Below, in pieces: positions 50,931 through 61,870 of a stretch of 64,000 nucleotides of DNA (position 1 is the first letter of the stretch; each line of letters begins with the position of its first letter). Both the position numbers and the translations under genes were made by a program. The notes beneath the pieces are model-generated. The model did not search any database. It was not told the DNA's origin and saw only the letters and a list, made by a program, of their open reading frames with translations. Source of the stretch: Planotetraspora kaengkrachanensis (GTDB lineage Bacteria > Actinomycetota > Actinomycetes > Streptosporangiales > Streptosporangiaceae); NCBI RefSeq assembly GCF_016862895.1, contig NZ_BONV01000008.1:91390-155389 (forward strand), written 5' to 3'.

Positions 50931-51179
50931 ATGGGCTGGAAACCGAACGGTGCCGAGCGGCTCATGCTGACGTTCGACCCGGCCGGCCTCACCCCCGTCC
51001 AACGCGAGGGCGACGCCTGCGTCGTCTGCCACAAGAAGTGGCCCCGCCCCCGCGTGAAGGTCGGCCTGCTTCCCGACAACGCCCCGGTCCACGCCTGCGA
51101 CGACTGCGCCGAGGCGCTGCTGCCCGCCCCGGAGGGCAAGGTGCCGCTTCCTCGCCGCTCCCGCGCCGCCATGTCTTGA
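50931..51179 (+). CDS. small CxxC-containing protein of unknown function
   Basis: 82 residues from an ATG behind a G-rich ribosome binding site (GAGGGGGGACGGGG). Two CxxC pairs, CVVC (30-33) and CDDC (56-59), about 22 residues apart, form a likely zinc ribbon. Basic residues in HKKWPRPRVK between them may contact nucleic acid. The C-terminus is Pro/Arg-rich. No family name was recognised. It precedes a DoxX-type membrane gene by 40 bp and may be co-transcribed. Confidence 0.7.
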   Translation: MGWKPNGAERLMLTFDPAGLTPVQREGDACVVCHKKWPRPRVKVGLLPDNAPVHACDDCAEALLPAPEGKVPLPRRSRAAMS

Positions 51180-51219
51180 CGCGCGGGCGGCACCGCACGC
51201 GAACCCGAGAGGTGATCTC

Positions 51220-51741
51220 ATGAGACTCGACCGTTTCCACGGGCCGGTCCTCTCGCTGTTCCGCATGGTGGCCGCCATGCTGTTCATGTGCCACGGGGTG
51301 GCTTCGTTGTTCAACGTGTTCGGCGGCAGCCGCGGCATGGGTCACGCGGTGGAGTTCGGCACCTGGCCGGGCTGGTGGGCCGCACTCATCCAGGCGGTCT
51401 GCGGGGCGCTCGTCCTCGTCGGGCTCGGCACCCGGGTCGCGGCGCTCCTCGCGTCGGGTTCCATGGCCTTCGCGTACTTCATGGCACACCAGCCGAGAGG
51501 CGTGCTGCCTCTGGTCAACGGCGGCGAGTTGTCGGCGCTGTTCTGCTGGTCGTTCTTCCTCATCGCCGTACTCGGCCCGGGCACATGGGCGCTGGACACG
51601 CTGGTACGGCGGCGCAGGAACCGCGCACGGTCGGGCGGACCCGACCTCGGCGTCTGGATCGCTAACCGTGAGCTATCTTCGACCAGCGCTCCGCCCATTG
51701 AGCGTAGTCACCTGGACGAGCGGCGAAGTAGACGCCCTTGA
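51220..51741 (+). CDS. DoxX-family membrane protein
   Basis: 173 residues with four hydrophobic helices and the DoxX features LFRMVAAMLFMCHGVASLF and FGTWPGWWAALIQAVCGALV, then AYFMAHQPRGVLPLVNGGE. DoxX proteins are integral membrane oxidoreductase-like or thiol-stress components. The last 30 residues are polar and overlap the 3' end of the convergent solute-binding protein gene by 80 bp, an unusually long convergent overlap. Confidence 0.82.
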   Translation: MRLDRFHGPVLSLFRMVAAMLFMCHGVASLFNVFGGSRGMGHAVEFGTWPGWWAALIQAVCGALVLVGLGTRVAALLASGSMAFAYFMAHQPRGVLPLVNGGELSALFCWSFFLIAVLGPGTWALDTLVRRRRNRARSGGPDLGVWIANRELSSTSAPPIERSHLDERRSRRP

Positions 51742-52882
51742 AGGCCGCGGGCTCTCCCACGTGGTAGTCAGCGCACACCCGCTTCGCGTCGCCCGTGCAG
51801 GCGGCGGGGTTCGCGGGAGCGAGGCCGGTCCAGGCCGCGGCCGGGCCCTGGGCCTGGGCGGAGGCCGTCCAGTCCAGCCACTGGTAGGCGCATGACGGAT
51901 GGGCGGTGCCCGCCGCGACCATCCACGAGTCCGACCAGCCCGTCAACGGCCGGCCGTCGAGCGCCTTGACGGGCTTGTTCCCGGTCTTCAGCACGTCGAG
52001 ATGGTACGGAGTGCCCTGCGCGAGGCGCGTGGAGCCGGAGGCGAACCCCTCAACCACGTCGATGGGATCGCGCCAGAAGGTCCTGTCCGCCGACTTGTTC
52101 GAGGTGATCAGGTCCACGGCCGCGTCCAACTGGGACGGGGTGAGATCGAACGGATCCTTGATGTCCGCGCCCCGCCGCTTGAGTACGAGCGCGGCGTCGG
52201 CGATCGTCAGCGGGTCGTCCCTGAGCAGCACCCGGCCCTTGCCGGTGAACAGGGCCCCCTCGTCCTTCGGCTTGGCACCGGTGTAGAGCACCTGGTCGAT
52301 CCCCCACAAATACGGCACGCCGTACACCTGCTCGTCCCTGGTGTACGCGGGGAGCTCGCGCAGGTGGGTGGGGATCTTCTCGTAGCCCTCGACGAGGGCC
52401 GTGTTGATCGGTGAGACCGTGCGCTCGTCGATCAGTCTTCCCGCGATCTCCGGCGTGGCCGACACCACGTCGAACTGACCGAGGGAGGCGCCTGCCGGCG
52501 TCGCCTCGAGACCGGGGTCGTAGAACGACAGCGAGACCTTGCAGCCGGTCTGGTCCTCGAAGGGCTTGACCCAGTTGACCGTGGAGTCGGTCCCGCCCCA
52601 CTCGGCGTATCCGCTGATCGCCAGAACGCGCAGCGCGCCCTCGCCGGGTCCGGTCGACGCCATCGGCGTCGGGGCCGCGGAGCCGCTCGGCGCCGGGGAC
52701 GAGGCCGTCGCCGAGGCGCTGACGGGGGTCTTGGGCGCGGCGCCGCCGGTCCCGGGGGTTGCCGCGACCACCCGGGAGTCTCCGCCTCCTCCGCAGGCCG
52801 CAGCCAGGAACCCCGCGGCCGCGACGGCGACCACGAGTTGCGTACGGCGAAGCCTCACCGAGCCGACCCCCTCACGAGACAT
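51662..52882 (-). CDS. extracellular solute-binding lipoprotein (PotD-like)
   Basis: 406 residues. Lipobox LAAAC at about residue 30, a Ser/Pro/Ala tether, then a periplasmic-binding fold of the spermidine/putrescine type (LRVLAISGYAEWGG, VKPFEDQTGCKVSL, YGVPYLWGIDQVLY, YQWLDWTAS). It is downstream of an aminotransferase and a semialdehyde dehydrogenase on the same strand, 50 bp after the latter, so it would capture an amine or amino acid for them. No permease or ATPase lies beside it, which makes it an orphan. Confidence 0.82.
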   Translation of the reverse strand: MSREGVGSVRLRRTQLVVAVAAAGFLAAACGGGGDSRVVAATPGTGGAAPKTPVSASATASSPAPSGSAAPTPMASTGPGEGALRVLAISGYAEWGGTDSTVNWVKPFEDQTGCKVSLSFYDPGLEATPAGASLGQFDVVSATPEIAGRLIDERTVSPINTALVEGYEKIPTHLRELPAYTRDEQVYGVPYLWGIDQVLYTGAKPKDEGALFTGKGRVLLRDDPLTIADAALVLKRRGADIKDPFDLTPSQLDAAVDLITSNKSADRTFWRDPIDVVEGFASGSTRLAQGTPYHLDVLKTGNKPVKALDGRPLTGWSDSWMVAAGTAHPSCAYQWLDWTASAQAQGPAAAWTGLAPANPAACTGDAKRVCADYHVGEPAAFKGVYFAARPGDYAQWAERWSKIAHG

Positions 52883-52932
52883 ACGCCACGAGCCTACTGT
52901 CCCCGGTGGCCGCCTCCCGCCCTCGCTGTTCC

Positions 52933-54412
<1,480 letters not shown>

Positions 54413-54426
<14 letters not shown>

Positions 54427-55741
54427 CGTCGACGGTCTCCAGCGCGGTGACGAGGATGCCCAGGCCTTCCCTGGCCTCGTCCTCGGTGAGCGTGAGCGGC
54501 GGGGCCATGCGCAGGGTGTTGCCGTACAGGCCGCCCTTGCCGACGAGCAGGCCGAGCTTCTTGGTCTCCTCCAGGAGCCGGACGGCCAGGGCGGGCGCGG
54601 GGGCGCCGGTGGCGGGGTCGACCAGTTCGACGGCGAACATCAGGCCCCTGCCGCGCACCGCGCCGACGACGCCGAGCCGCCGGCCGGCCTCGCGCAGGCC
54701 CGCGATGATGATCTCCCCGGTTCTGGCGGCGTTGGCCTGCAGGTCGTGGTCGAGTACGTAGTCGAGGGTCGCGTTCGCGGCCGCCATGGAGATCGGGTTG
54801 CCGCCGAAGGTCGACAGGCCGACGGCGTGCGGGCCGTCCATCAGGCCGGCGCGGGCGACGACACCGCCGACGGCGAAGCCGTTCCCCGTGCCCTTGGCGA
54901 AGGTCAGCATGTCGGGCGTCACGCCGTGGTTCTCGATCCCGAAGAAGGCCGAGCCGGTACGGCCCCAGCCGGACTGGACCTCGTCGGAGATGAACAGGAT
55001 GCCCTCCTCGTCGAGGACCTCCTTGTAGGCGGCGAACAGGCCGTCGGGCGCCATGGTGAAGCCGCCGACTCCCTGGATCGGCTCGGCGATGAGCGCGGCG
55101 ACGTCGTTGGACACGGCGGTGGCCAGCACATGGCGCAGGTCGTCGACGCACGCCTTGATGTAGTCCGCGTTCGACATCCCGCGGAACTGGGCGAGGTGGC
55201 GGTCGGCGCCGTGCAGGAAGTGCACGTTGAGCGGCGACAGCGAGTTGTTCTTCCACGAGCGGTTGGAGGTCACGCTGATCGCGCCGAACGACCTGCCGTG
55301 GTAGCTCTGCCGCATCGCGAGTACCTGGTCCGTCTTGCGGGCGTAGGTGGCGAGCAACAGGGCCGTCTCGTTGGCCTCGGTGCCGGAGTTGGTGAAGAAG
55401 ACCTTGGCGTCCGGGATGCCGGACAGCCGGGCGATCTTCTCGGCCAGCTCCACCTGGGCGCGGATCAGGTAGAGCGTCGAGGTGTGGACGACGCCGGTGG
55501 CCAGTTGCCGCTCGACGGCCTCCCGCACCTCGGGCACGTCGTACCCGATCATGTTGGTGAGGATGCCGGCGAAGAAGTCCAGATAGTTCTTCCCGGACGC
55601 GTCGACGACGCGGTTGCCCTTGCCGCCGACGATCTCGATGGGCTCGTCGTAGTAAAGGCCCATCCAGTTCGGGAGGACCGCGCGATGGCGCGCCAGCAGG
55701 TCGGCGGTGCCGGAGGGCGACTCGGATTCACGGGAAGACAT
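54413..55741 (-). CDS. class III aminotransferase (beta-alanine/omega-amino acid type)
   Basis: 442 residues from ATG at 55741; GATACT on the - strand lies 6 nt upstream, suggesting a leaderless mRNA. PLP Lys283 in TFAKGTGNGF, Asp253 in SDEVQSGWGR, phosphate-binding SGTEANETALL. Annotators usually label this family aspartate aminotransferase-like, but its link to MMSDH argues for an omega-amino acid such as beta-alanine, with a semialdehyde product passed to the next enzyme. First gene of a three-gene operon. Confidence 0.87.
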
Positions 55742-55848
55742 AAGTCGAGTATCGCCGCTCCGAGCCGCCGCTCCCACCTTCACCATGTCGGCATGCGAGA
55801 CATTCGCCTTACATGCTGGAAACGGCCCGCTGCGCGAGAACACGCAGC

Positions 55849-57312
55849 TCAGACCGCGGCCGCCTCCTTCTGGACGACCTTCTCCGCGGCCGGGGTGCGG
55901 CGCAGCAACAGCAGCGCCATCACGGCCGCGGCGAGGCAGAAGCCGAACCCGACCAGGGATCCGACCGACATGGCCGACACGAAGGCGTCACGGCCCGCCG
56001 CCGCCACGGAGGGATCCCCCAGCGCGAGCGCTCCGGTGATCGAGTCACGGGCGGCCGCGGGAGCCGAGTCCGGCATCGAGGACGTGTAGACCGCCGCGAG
56101 CACGCTGCCGAGCACGGCGACGCTGAGGGCCATGCCGACCTGCTGCACGGTGTCGTTCAGCGCCGAGCCGACGCCCGCGCGCTCCGGCGGGACGGCGCCC
56201 ATCAGCGTGGCGTACGCCGCGGGACCGGCGAGGCCGCCGCCGACGCCCATGATCATCAGGCTGGTGATGAGCATGCCGTACCCGCCGTCGAGCGTGGCGA
56301 GGACGCCGAAGCCCGCGGCCATCACGAGCAGCCCGGCGACGATGAGCGTCCGGTTGCTGAGCTTCTTGCCGAGCGTCGCCCCGAGGCCGTTGAAGACCAG
56401 CGCGGCCACGACGTACGGCAGCAGGGCCAGGCCGGCCTTCAGCGGTTCGTAGCCGAGGACGAACTGGAGGTACTGCGTCAGGGCGAGCATCAGCGCGCCG
56501 GACCCGAAGGACAGCAGGACGATCGAGAACGACGCCCCGCTGAACGACCGGTCGCCGAACAGCGACAGCGGCAACATCGGCTGCTCGGCCCTGCGCTCCC
56601 AGAGCACGAAGCCCAGCAGGGCGAGCACGGCCACCGCCACCACGATCGGGTTCCACCCCTCCGCCGGCGCGGAGACGACCGCGAAGACGAGGGCGCTCAT
56701 TCCCACGATCGACAACACGACGCCCACCGGGTCGATCGTCCGGGCCTCCCCCTTCGACTCCGGCATCAGGACGAGCGCCGCGATGATCGCCAGGATCGCG
56801 ATGGGCACGTTGAGCAGGAAGACCGATCCCCAGTAGTAGTGCTGGAGCAGGAATCCGCCCAGCGTCGGACCGGCGATCACGCCGGCCATCGCCACCGAGC
56901 TCCACGCGGCGAACGCCTTCCTGCGCTCGCTCTCGTCGAACACGGTGATCATGATCGACATGGTGGACGGCATGACGAGGGAGCCGCCGACACCCATGAG
57001 CGCCCGGGCGCCGATGAGCTGCCACGGCTCGGTCGCGAGCATGGCCGCCACCGAGGCTCCGCCGAAGAAGGCCAGGCCGAGGATCAGGAACAGGCGCCTG
57101 CCGTACCGGTCGGAGAGACTCCCCGCGGTGAGCAGGAGGCCGGCGAACACCAGGATGTACGCGTCGATGATCCATTGGACGTCCGACGGAGAGGCGCCCA
57201 GTTCGCGCATGAGCGACGGTATCGCCAGGTTGAGCACGGTGTTGTCAACGACGAGTGTCAGCAGACTCAGGCAGAGGACACCGAGGATCCACCATCGGCG
57301 GGGATGCGACAT
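55849..57312 (-). CDS. MFS drug exporter, DHA2 (EmrB/QacA) family
   Basis: 487 residues from ATG at 57312 with GAGGTGG upstream; an in-frame extension to 57369 crosses the operator. Fourteen membrane helices, DHA2 motif A SLSDRYGRRLFLILG, motif C GPTLGGFLLQHYYWGSVFLLNVP and the first-helix motif LVVDNTVLNLAIP with the conserved Asp. A proton-coupled exporter of cationic or antibiotic-like compounds, divergent from a TetR regulator and repressed through operators in between. Confidence 0.9.
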   Translation of the reverse strand: MSHPRRWWILGVLCLSLLTLVVDNTVLNLAIPSLMRELGASPSDVQWIIDAYILVFAGLLLTAGSLSDRYGRRLFLILGLAFFGGASVAAMLATEPWQLIGARALMGVGGSLVMPSTMSIMITVFDESERRKAFAAWSSVAMAGVIAGPTLGGFLLQHYYWGSVFLLNVPIAILAIIAALVLMPESKGEARTIDPVGVVLSIVGMSALVFAVVSAPAEGWNPIVVAVAVLALLGFVLWERRAEQPMLPLSLFGDRSFSGASFSIVLLSFGSGALMLALTQYLQFVLGYEPLKAGLALLPYVVAALVFNGLGATLGKKLSNRTLIVAGLLVMAAGFGVLATLDGGYGMLITSLMIMGVGGGLAGPAAYATLMGAVPPERAGVGSALNDTVQQVGMALSVAVLGSVLAAVYTSSMPDSAPAAARDSITGALALGDPSVAAAGRDAFVSAMSVGSLVGFGFCLAAAVMALLLLRRTPAAEKVVQKEAAAV

Positions 57313-57326
57313 GAAGGCCACCTCGA

Positions 57327-57389
57327 ACAGTGTGCGATAAGACTGGAACACTGTACGACAGCGCCGCACAGTGTGCGAGCGAATATTCT
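57327..57389. promoter_or_regulatory. TetR operators and leaderless promoter, exporter/TetR
   Basis: ACAGTGT (57327-57333), ACACTGT (57348-57354) and ACAGTGT (57368-57374) form alternating inverted half-sites, each about 20 bp apart; the outer two extend to ACAGTGTGCGA. TATTCT at 57384-57389 is a -10 element 6 nt before the TetR start codon at 57396. The arrangement fits autoregulation and exporter control by one repressor. Confidence 0.6.
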
Positions 57390-57395
57390 GAGGCC

Positions 57396-58139
57396 GTGTC
57401 AGCGAAGCCGTTCTCCTCGGTCTGGACGCGTGAGCGCAGGGGCCTCCGCGATCAGGGCCTGAGTCGTGACCAGATCGTCCGGGCGGCGATGGAACTCCTC
57501 AACGAGGACGGACTCGACGCGCTCAGCATGCGCAAGCTCGGGGCGAGGCTCGGCGCGGGGGCGACCAGCCTCTACTGGCACGTGGCGAACAAGGACGAGC
57601 TGCTCGAGCTCGTCATGGACGAGGTCTACGCCGATGTCGTCATCCCCGAGGGGGCGAGCTGGCACGACGCCGCCACCGCGTTCGCGTACGGCATGCACAC
57701 CGCCGTCTCCACACACCCGTGGTGCGTGACGCTCATCGGTGTGCTGCCCGGCCTCGGCCCCAAAGCCCTGACCGCCGCCGACCGGCTCATGGCGGCGTTC
57801 TCCGACGCGGGCTTCGACGGCCCCGACGTCGACTACGCCGTCGCCGCCGTGGTGTCCTACACCCTGGGCGCCACCATCCCCGAGGTCGCCTATCTCAACT
57901 CGCTCGCCCGGGCCGGCACCGACGTGACCGGCGCCCAGGCCGTGATGGAGCCGATCATCCACGAGGTGGCCGCGGACTACCCCCACCTGATCGACCGGTA
58001 CCGCGCCTATACCGGCACGTCCACCGACCCCCTGACGGCCCGGCGGCTCGCGTTCGACTTCGGTCTGGTGGCGCTGCTGGACGGCCTCGCCGCCCGGCTT
58101 CCCGCGGCGGCCAGGCGAGACCACCCTGTCAGGGACTGA
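57396..58139 (+). CDS. TetR-family regulator (TetR_C class)
   Basis: 247 residues from a GTG at 57396. HTH at about 25-70 (LSMRKLGARLGAGATSLYWHV) and a C-terminal domain of the tetracycline-repressor class (HDAATAFAYGMHTAVSTHP, then FDFGLVALLDGL). Such proteins bind drug-like ligands and control adjacent exporters. It is divergent from the DHA2 exporter gene and probably translated from a leaderless mRNA. Confidence 0.88.
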   Translation: MSAKPFSSVWTRERRGLRDQGLSRDQIVRAAMELLNEDGLDALSMRKLGARLGAGATSLYWHVANKDELLELVMDEVYADVVIPEGASWHDAATAFAYGMHTAVSTHPWCVTLIGVLPGLGPKALTAADRLMAAFSDAGFDGPDVDYAVAAVVSYTLGATIPEVAYLNSLARAGTDVTGAQAVMEPIIHEVAADYPHLIDRYRAYTGTSTDPLTARRLAFDFGLVALLDGLAARLPAAARRDHPVRD

Positions 58140-58165
58140 CCCATCGCCTTTACACAATGATCAGG

Positions 58166-58171
58166 TAGCCT
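58166..58171 (+). promoter_or_regulatory. -10 element of a leaderless promoter (pucR)
   Basis: TAGCCT lies 6 nt before the ATG at 58178 and no ribosome binding site is present. The same hexamer at nearly the same distance precedes the HipA-like kinase and Lrp genes. Confidence 0.5.
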
Positions 58172-58177
58172 CGGTAC

Positions 58178-59788
58178 ATGCTGCCCACGGTCGCCGATGT
58201 GCTCGCGCTGGACGCGGTCCGACGCGGTGATCCGCGCGTCGTGGCGGGCGGCGACCGGCTCGACACCCTGGTCCGCTGGGTGCACGTCGGCGAGATCACC
58301 GACATCGCTCATCTGCTGCGCGGCGGCGAGCTCGTGCTCACCACGGGCGTGGCCCTGCCGAGCGAGCCGGACAAGCTCGCCGACTACATCTCCGACCTCG
58401 CCTCCGTCGGCGCCTCCGGGCTCGTCGTGGAGCTGGGCCGCCGGTTCGTCCGCGAACTGCCCCCGGCGGTGATCAAGGCCGCGGAAGATCACGGCCTGCC
58501 GCTCGTCACCCTCACGCGCGAGACGCCGTTCGTGCAGATCACCGAGTCGGTGCACGCGCGGATCATCGACATCCAGCTCCAGGAGCTACGCGCGTCGGAG
58601 CAGCTGCACGAGGTCTTCACCGAGCTGTCGGTCGAGGGCGCGTCGCCGTCCGAGGTGCTGGCGCAGGTCGCCCGCTTCTCCGGCCGGCCCGTCGTCCTGG
58701 AGAACCTCGCCCACCAGGTACTCGCCTGCGACGCCTCCGGAGGCGACACCGGCACCATCCTGGCCAACTGGGAGATGCGGTCCCGCTCGGTCTCGCCCGA
58801 GGGCCGCACCGCGTACGAGTCCGCCGCCGGATGGCTCGTCACCATGGTCGGCGCCCGGGGACAGGACTGGGGACGGCTCATCCTCCTGTGCGACGCCTCG
58901 CCGAGTCCTCACGACATCGTCCTCGCCGAACGCGCGGCGACCACGCTCGCGCTCAGCCGGCTGCTCGAGCGCCATCAGGAGTCACTCGAACGACAGGCGC
59001 ACGGCACGATCATCGCCGGGATCCTCACCCACGCCTACTCCGATCCGGACGAGGCGGCGGCCCGCGCCCGGGCGGTCGGGGTGCCGCTCAGCGGCCGCAA
59101 GCTGATCAGCGCCGTCATCCGGCTGACCGCCTCCACGGGAACCGCGCTGGGAGAGCAGGCCCAGCTCGGCGAGCTCGCCGAGGCCACGGCGGCCGCCTGC
59201 CGCGACGCGCGGCTGCCCGCCCTGGTGGGGGCGCTCGACCAGAGCCGGGTGGGCGTCCTGCTGCCTCTTCCGCCGCGTACGCTCGCCGAAGCGGCCCTCG
59301 GCGCCCTCGCCGACCGCCTGCGGACCACCTTCTCCACGCCGTTCGTGCTGGCGGCCGGCTCCGTGGTCGAATCGATCAAAGACGTACGGCGCAGTTTCCT
59401 CGAGGCCGAGCAGGTGGCCGACGTGGCGGTGCGGCAGCCGGACGGACGCGCGTTCTACCGCCTTCCCGACCTTCGCCTGCGCGGCCTGCTCCACCTGCTC
59501 CGCGACGACGCGCGGCTGCAGACCTTCGCCGAGCGCGAACTCGGCGCGTTACTCGCCCACGACGCCCAGCGGCACGGCGATCTGACGCGGATCCTGCGGA
59601 TCTATCTCGACGCCGGGCGGAACAAGGCGGTCGCCGCGCAGAAGGCCCACCTGTCCAGGCCCGCGTTCTACGACCGGCTCCGGCGGCTCGAGCGCATCCT
59701 CGAGACCGACCTCGACGACGTCGAGTCGTGCATGTCCCTGCACGTGGCATTGCTGGCTCTGGAGACATTCCGCCGCGAAAGTCCGTGA
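58178..59788 (+). CDS. PucR-family transcriptional regulator
   Basis: 536 residues. PucR N-terminal domain at about 1-125 (TVADVLALDAVRRGDPRVVA, ELVLTTGVAL), a GGDEF-like middle from about 280 and a C-terminal HTH_30 (YLDAGRNKAVAAQKAHLSRPAFYDRL). It is a second PucR in the region, differing from the one at 47861. In related actinomycetes such a regulator sits beside the aminotransferase/MMSDH operon; here the exporter and TetR genes lie between. It probably responds to an amino acid or amine. Confidence 0.87.
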   Translation: MLPTVADVLALDAVRRGDPRVVAGGDRLDTLVRWVHVGEITDIAHLLRGGELVLTTGVALPSEPDKLADYISDLASVGASGLVVELGRRFVRELPPAVIKAAEDHGLPLVTLTRETPFVQITESVHARIIDIQLQELRASEQLHEVFTELSVEGASPSEVLAQVARFSGRPVVLENLAHQVLACDASGGDTGTILANWEMRSRSVSPEGRTAYESAAGWLVTMVGARGQDWGRLILLCDASPSPHDIVLAERAATTLALSRLLERHQESLERQAHGTIIAGILTHAYSDPDEAAARARAVGVPLSGRKLISAVIRLTASTGTALGEQAQLGELAEATAAACRDARLPALVGALDQSRVGVLLPLPPRTLAEAALGALADRLRTTFSTPFVLAAGSVVESIKDVRRSFLEAEQVADVAVRQPDGRAFYRLPDLRLRGLLHLLRDDARLQTFAERELGALLAHDAQRHGDLTRILRIYLDAGRNKAVAAQKAHLSRPAFYDRLRRLERILETDLDDVESCMSLHVALLALETFRRESP

Positions 59789-59942
59789 CCTGTGAAGCCA
59801 CCTCCCTACCCGAATGAGGATCGGGATGAGGCCGCATACGCGGATAGAGGTCTGCCTCCCCGGGTGTAAGTCTTATGGCACCCCGCTACTCTCCGTGCAC
59901 TCGCGCACACGGTGAGAATCGTGCTTGTCTCGAAGGGTGCAG

Positions 59943-60149
59943 ATGACGAGCGAACCTCAGATCAGTCCGGCGATCGTGGTGCGAGCCCTGTCCGCCCGTT
60001 TCCCCCGGTGGACCATCTGGTGGGGTCAGGCCACCACGCACTACTGGGGCGTCTCCCGGCGCCGCAACGGTCTGCTCCTCCACGTGGAGGCCAGGTCGGC
60101 TCAGGACTTCGTTCAGCAGGCACGCGAGATCGACGCGCAGACGCCGTGA
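59943..60149 (+). CDS. small hypothetical protein
   Basis: 68 residues from ATG at 59943 with GAAGGG upstream. It contains a tryptophan-rich core RFPRWTIWWGQATTHYWGV and an acidic-basic C-terminal helix. Small proteins of this form are common in Streptosporangiaceae-type genomes, typically near stand-alone regulators; function unknown. The 154-bp gap before it shows no other gene. Confidence 0.6.
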   Translation: MTSEPQISPAIVVRALSARFPRWTIWWGQATTHYWGVSRRRNGLLLHVEARSAQDFVQQAREIDAQTP

Positions 60150-60277
60150 TCGTCAGCGCGGGCGGTTTCACCGGAACGTAGTGACCATTTCTCACGTTCT
60201 TTGGCGTGTACGGCACATGCAGCCGTCGATCCTCGTCACCATGGTCCTTCGAGGGATCACGAGTGAGAGAAGACCGC

Positions 60278-61840
60278 ATGCGACGCCATCTGATCGTCGG
60301 AACCGCCACCGTGGCCCTGACGATGATCACGCTTTCGGCCTTCGCCAGCGCGAACTCCCCGCTCCCCGGCCCCCGCTCCATGCTGCGTCTGCTTCCGGAG
60401 ATCCCCGGCCTTCCTGACCTGCCCGCCGCTCCTCCCCCACCGCCGCGCCGCCCCACGACGTCGCTCCCCTCGACCGGCTTCCCCCTCGGATCCGCGAAGG
60501 CGCCGAAGGTGGTGACCGACCGGGTCGCACCGGGCGTCGACTACTTCACGCTGACGCAGGGCGCCCCGACCGACGGTTACACCGTGAGCGTGGTGGTGCG
60601 CGGCAAGGACGCCCTGTCCGAGAAGACCGCACGCGCCCAGGCGCTCGCGATCGAGGAGGCCGGTTTCCAGCCCTCCATCGTGAAGTTCACCCGGCCGGCC
60701 GTGGCGGACTATCCCGCTGCCGACTTCTGGATGGTCCGGGTCGGCGCGTGGCCGCTCGGGGAGCAGGCCGAAGCCGCTCGCGTGGTCAAGCGACTCAAGA
60801 AGGACGGGATCACCACCAAGATCGATTTCGGCGGTGACGACGGGTTCCAGACCGGCGGCCCCTGGACCGTGCGGGTCCTGATGGTCGACCCCCGCTCCTT
60901 CCAAGGCGTCTTCCGTTCGTCCCTCGGAGCCGGAGTGGCTGCTCGGGAGACGGTCTCGTCGATGGCGTCAGCGGCGGGCGCCCTCGCGGCGGTCAACGGC
61001 GGCTTCTTCGACATCCACACGCTGAAGGACTTCAGCGGTGATCCGACCGGGATCTCCGTGGTGAGCGGTGACCTGCTCAGCGAGGCGGTCTCCGGCCGTA
61101 CGGCACTGGTCCTCGCAGGGCGGAGGGCTCGCGTCACCGAGTTGGCGTCGTCTGTCATGGCGGTGTCCGAAGACGGGGCGAAGCTGGAGGTCGGGGGCCT
61201 CAACCGGGTCGCCGGGCCCGACGAGCTGGTCATGTACACCGAGGAACTCGGCCGCGCGACTCCCGCCGACCACGGAGTGGAAGTGGTGCTCGACACGTCG
61301 GGCAAGGTCCTGCGGCCACGCGGTCCCGGCGCCCCGGTGGCGCGCGGAACCCGGGTGCTTCACGGGCGAGGAGCCTCAGCCGACTGGCTGAGGGCGCACG
61401 CCGCCACAGGCATGACGGTCGACGTCACGGCGACGGTCACCGACCTGCGTACGGGAAAGGTCGTCCCGCTGACCTCGGAGACCAGCATCATCGGCGGTGG
61501 GATCGGCCTCGTCCGGGACGGACGGACCTCGATCACCGCTGCGACGGACGGCATGGCCAACGTCAACATGATCGTCCGGCGGCACCCTCGCACCCTCGCG
61601 GGAGTGACGGCGTCGGGTGGACTGGTGATCGCGGTCGTGGACGGCCGCGCCCCCGGGACCACCGTCGGCGCGTCCTTCTTCGAGTCGGCGGAACTCATGC
61701 GGTGGCTCGGCGCGCGTGACGCCATCAGCCTGGACGGCGGGGGCTCCAGCACCATGGTGGTCGGCGGGAAGGTGGTCAACCACCCCTCCGACGGAGCAGA
61801 GCGCGGCGTCGGCGACGCCCTGCTCGTCATCGGCAAGTGA
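60278..61840 (+). CDS. secreted phosphodiester glycosidase (NAGPA-type) with SPOR-like region
   Basis: 520 residues from ATG at 60278. Signal peptide (LIVGTATVALTMITLSAFAS), a Pro-rich linker, a region with two SPOR-like repeats (YTVSVVVRGKDALSEKTARA, then WMVRVGAWPLGEQAEA) and a C-terminal NAGPA domain with AAVNGGFFDI and the conserved SLDGGGSSTMVV. The family cleaves phosphodiester-linked sugars such as GlcNAc-1-P; bacterial members are implicated in exopolysaccharide or wall-polymer trimming. Predicted exported and possibly wall-bound. Confidence 0.85.
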   Translation: MRRHLIVGTATVALTMITLSAFASANSPLPGPRSMLRLLPEIPGLPDLPAAPPPPPRRPTTSLPSTGFPLGSAKAPKVVTDRVAPGVDYFTLTQGAPTDGYTVSVVVRGKDALSEKTARAQALAIEEAGFQPSIVKFTRPAVADYPAADFWMVRVGAWPLGEQAEAARVVKRLKKDGITTKIDFGGDDGFQTGGPWTVRVLMVDPRSFQGVFRSSLGAGVAARETVSSMASAAGALAAVNGGFFDIHTLKDFSGDPTGISVVSGDLLSEAVSGRTALVLAGRRARVTELASSVMAVSEDGAKLEVGGLNRVAGPDELVMYTEELGRATPADHGVEVVLDTSGKVLRPRGPGAPVARGTRVLHGRGASADWLRAHAATGMTVDVTATVTDLRTGKVVPLTSETSIIGGGIGLVRDGRTSITAATDGMANVNMIVRRHPRTLAGVTASGGLVIAVVDGRAPGTTVGASFFESAELMRWLGARDAISLDGGGSSTMVVGGKVVNHPSDGAERGVGDALLVIGK

Positions 61841-61853
61841 CCCCGCTGCGGGG
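61841..61853. terminator. short hairpin between convergent genes
   Basis: CCCCG-CTG-CGGGG directly follows the stop codon of the phosphodiester glycosidase gene and precedes the end of the convergent phhA gene. Short stem, no T-tract. Confidence 0.3.
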
Positions 61854-61870
61854 CCGCGAGGGTCGCGCCG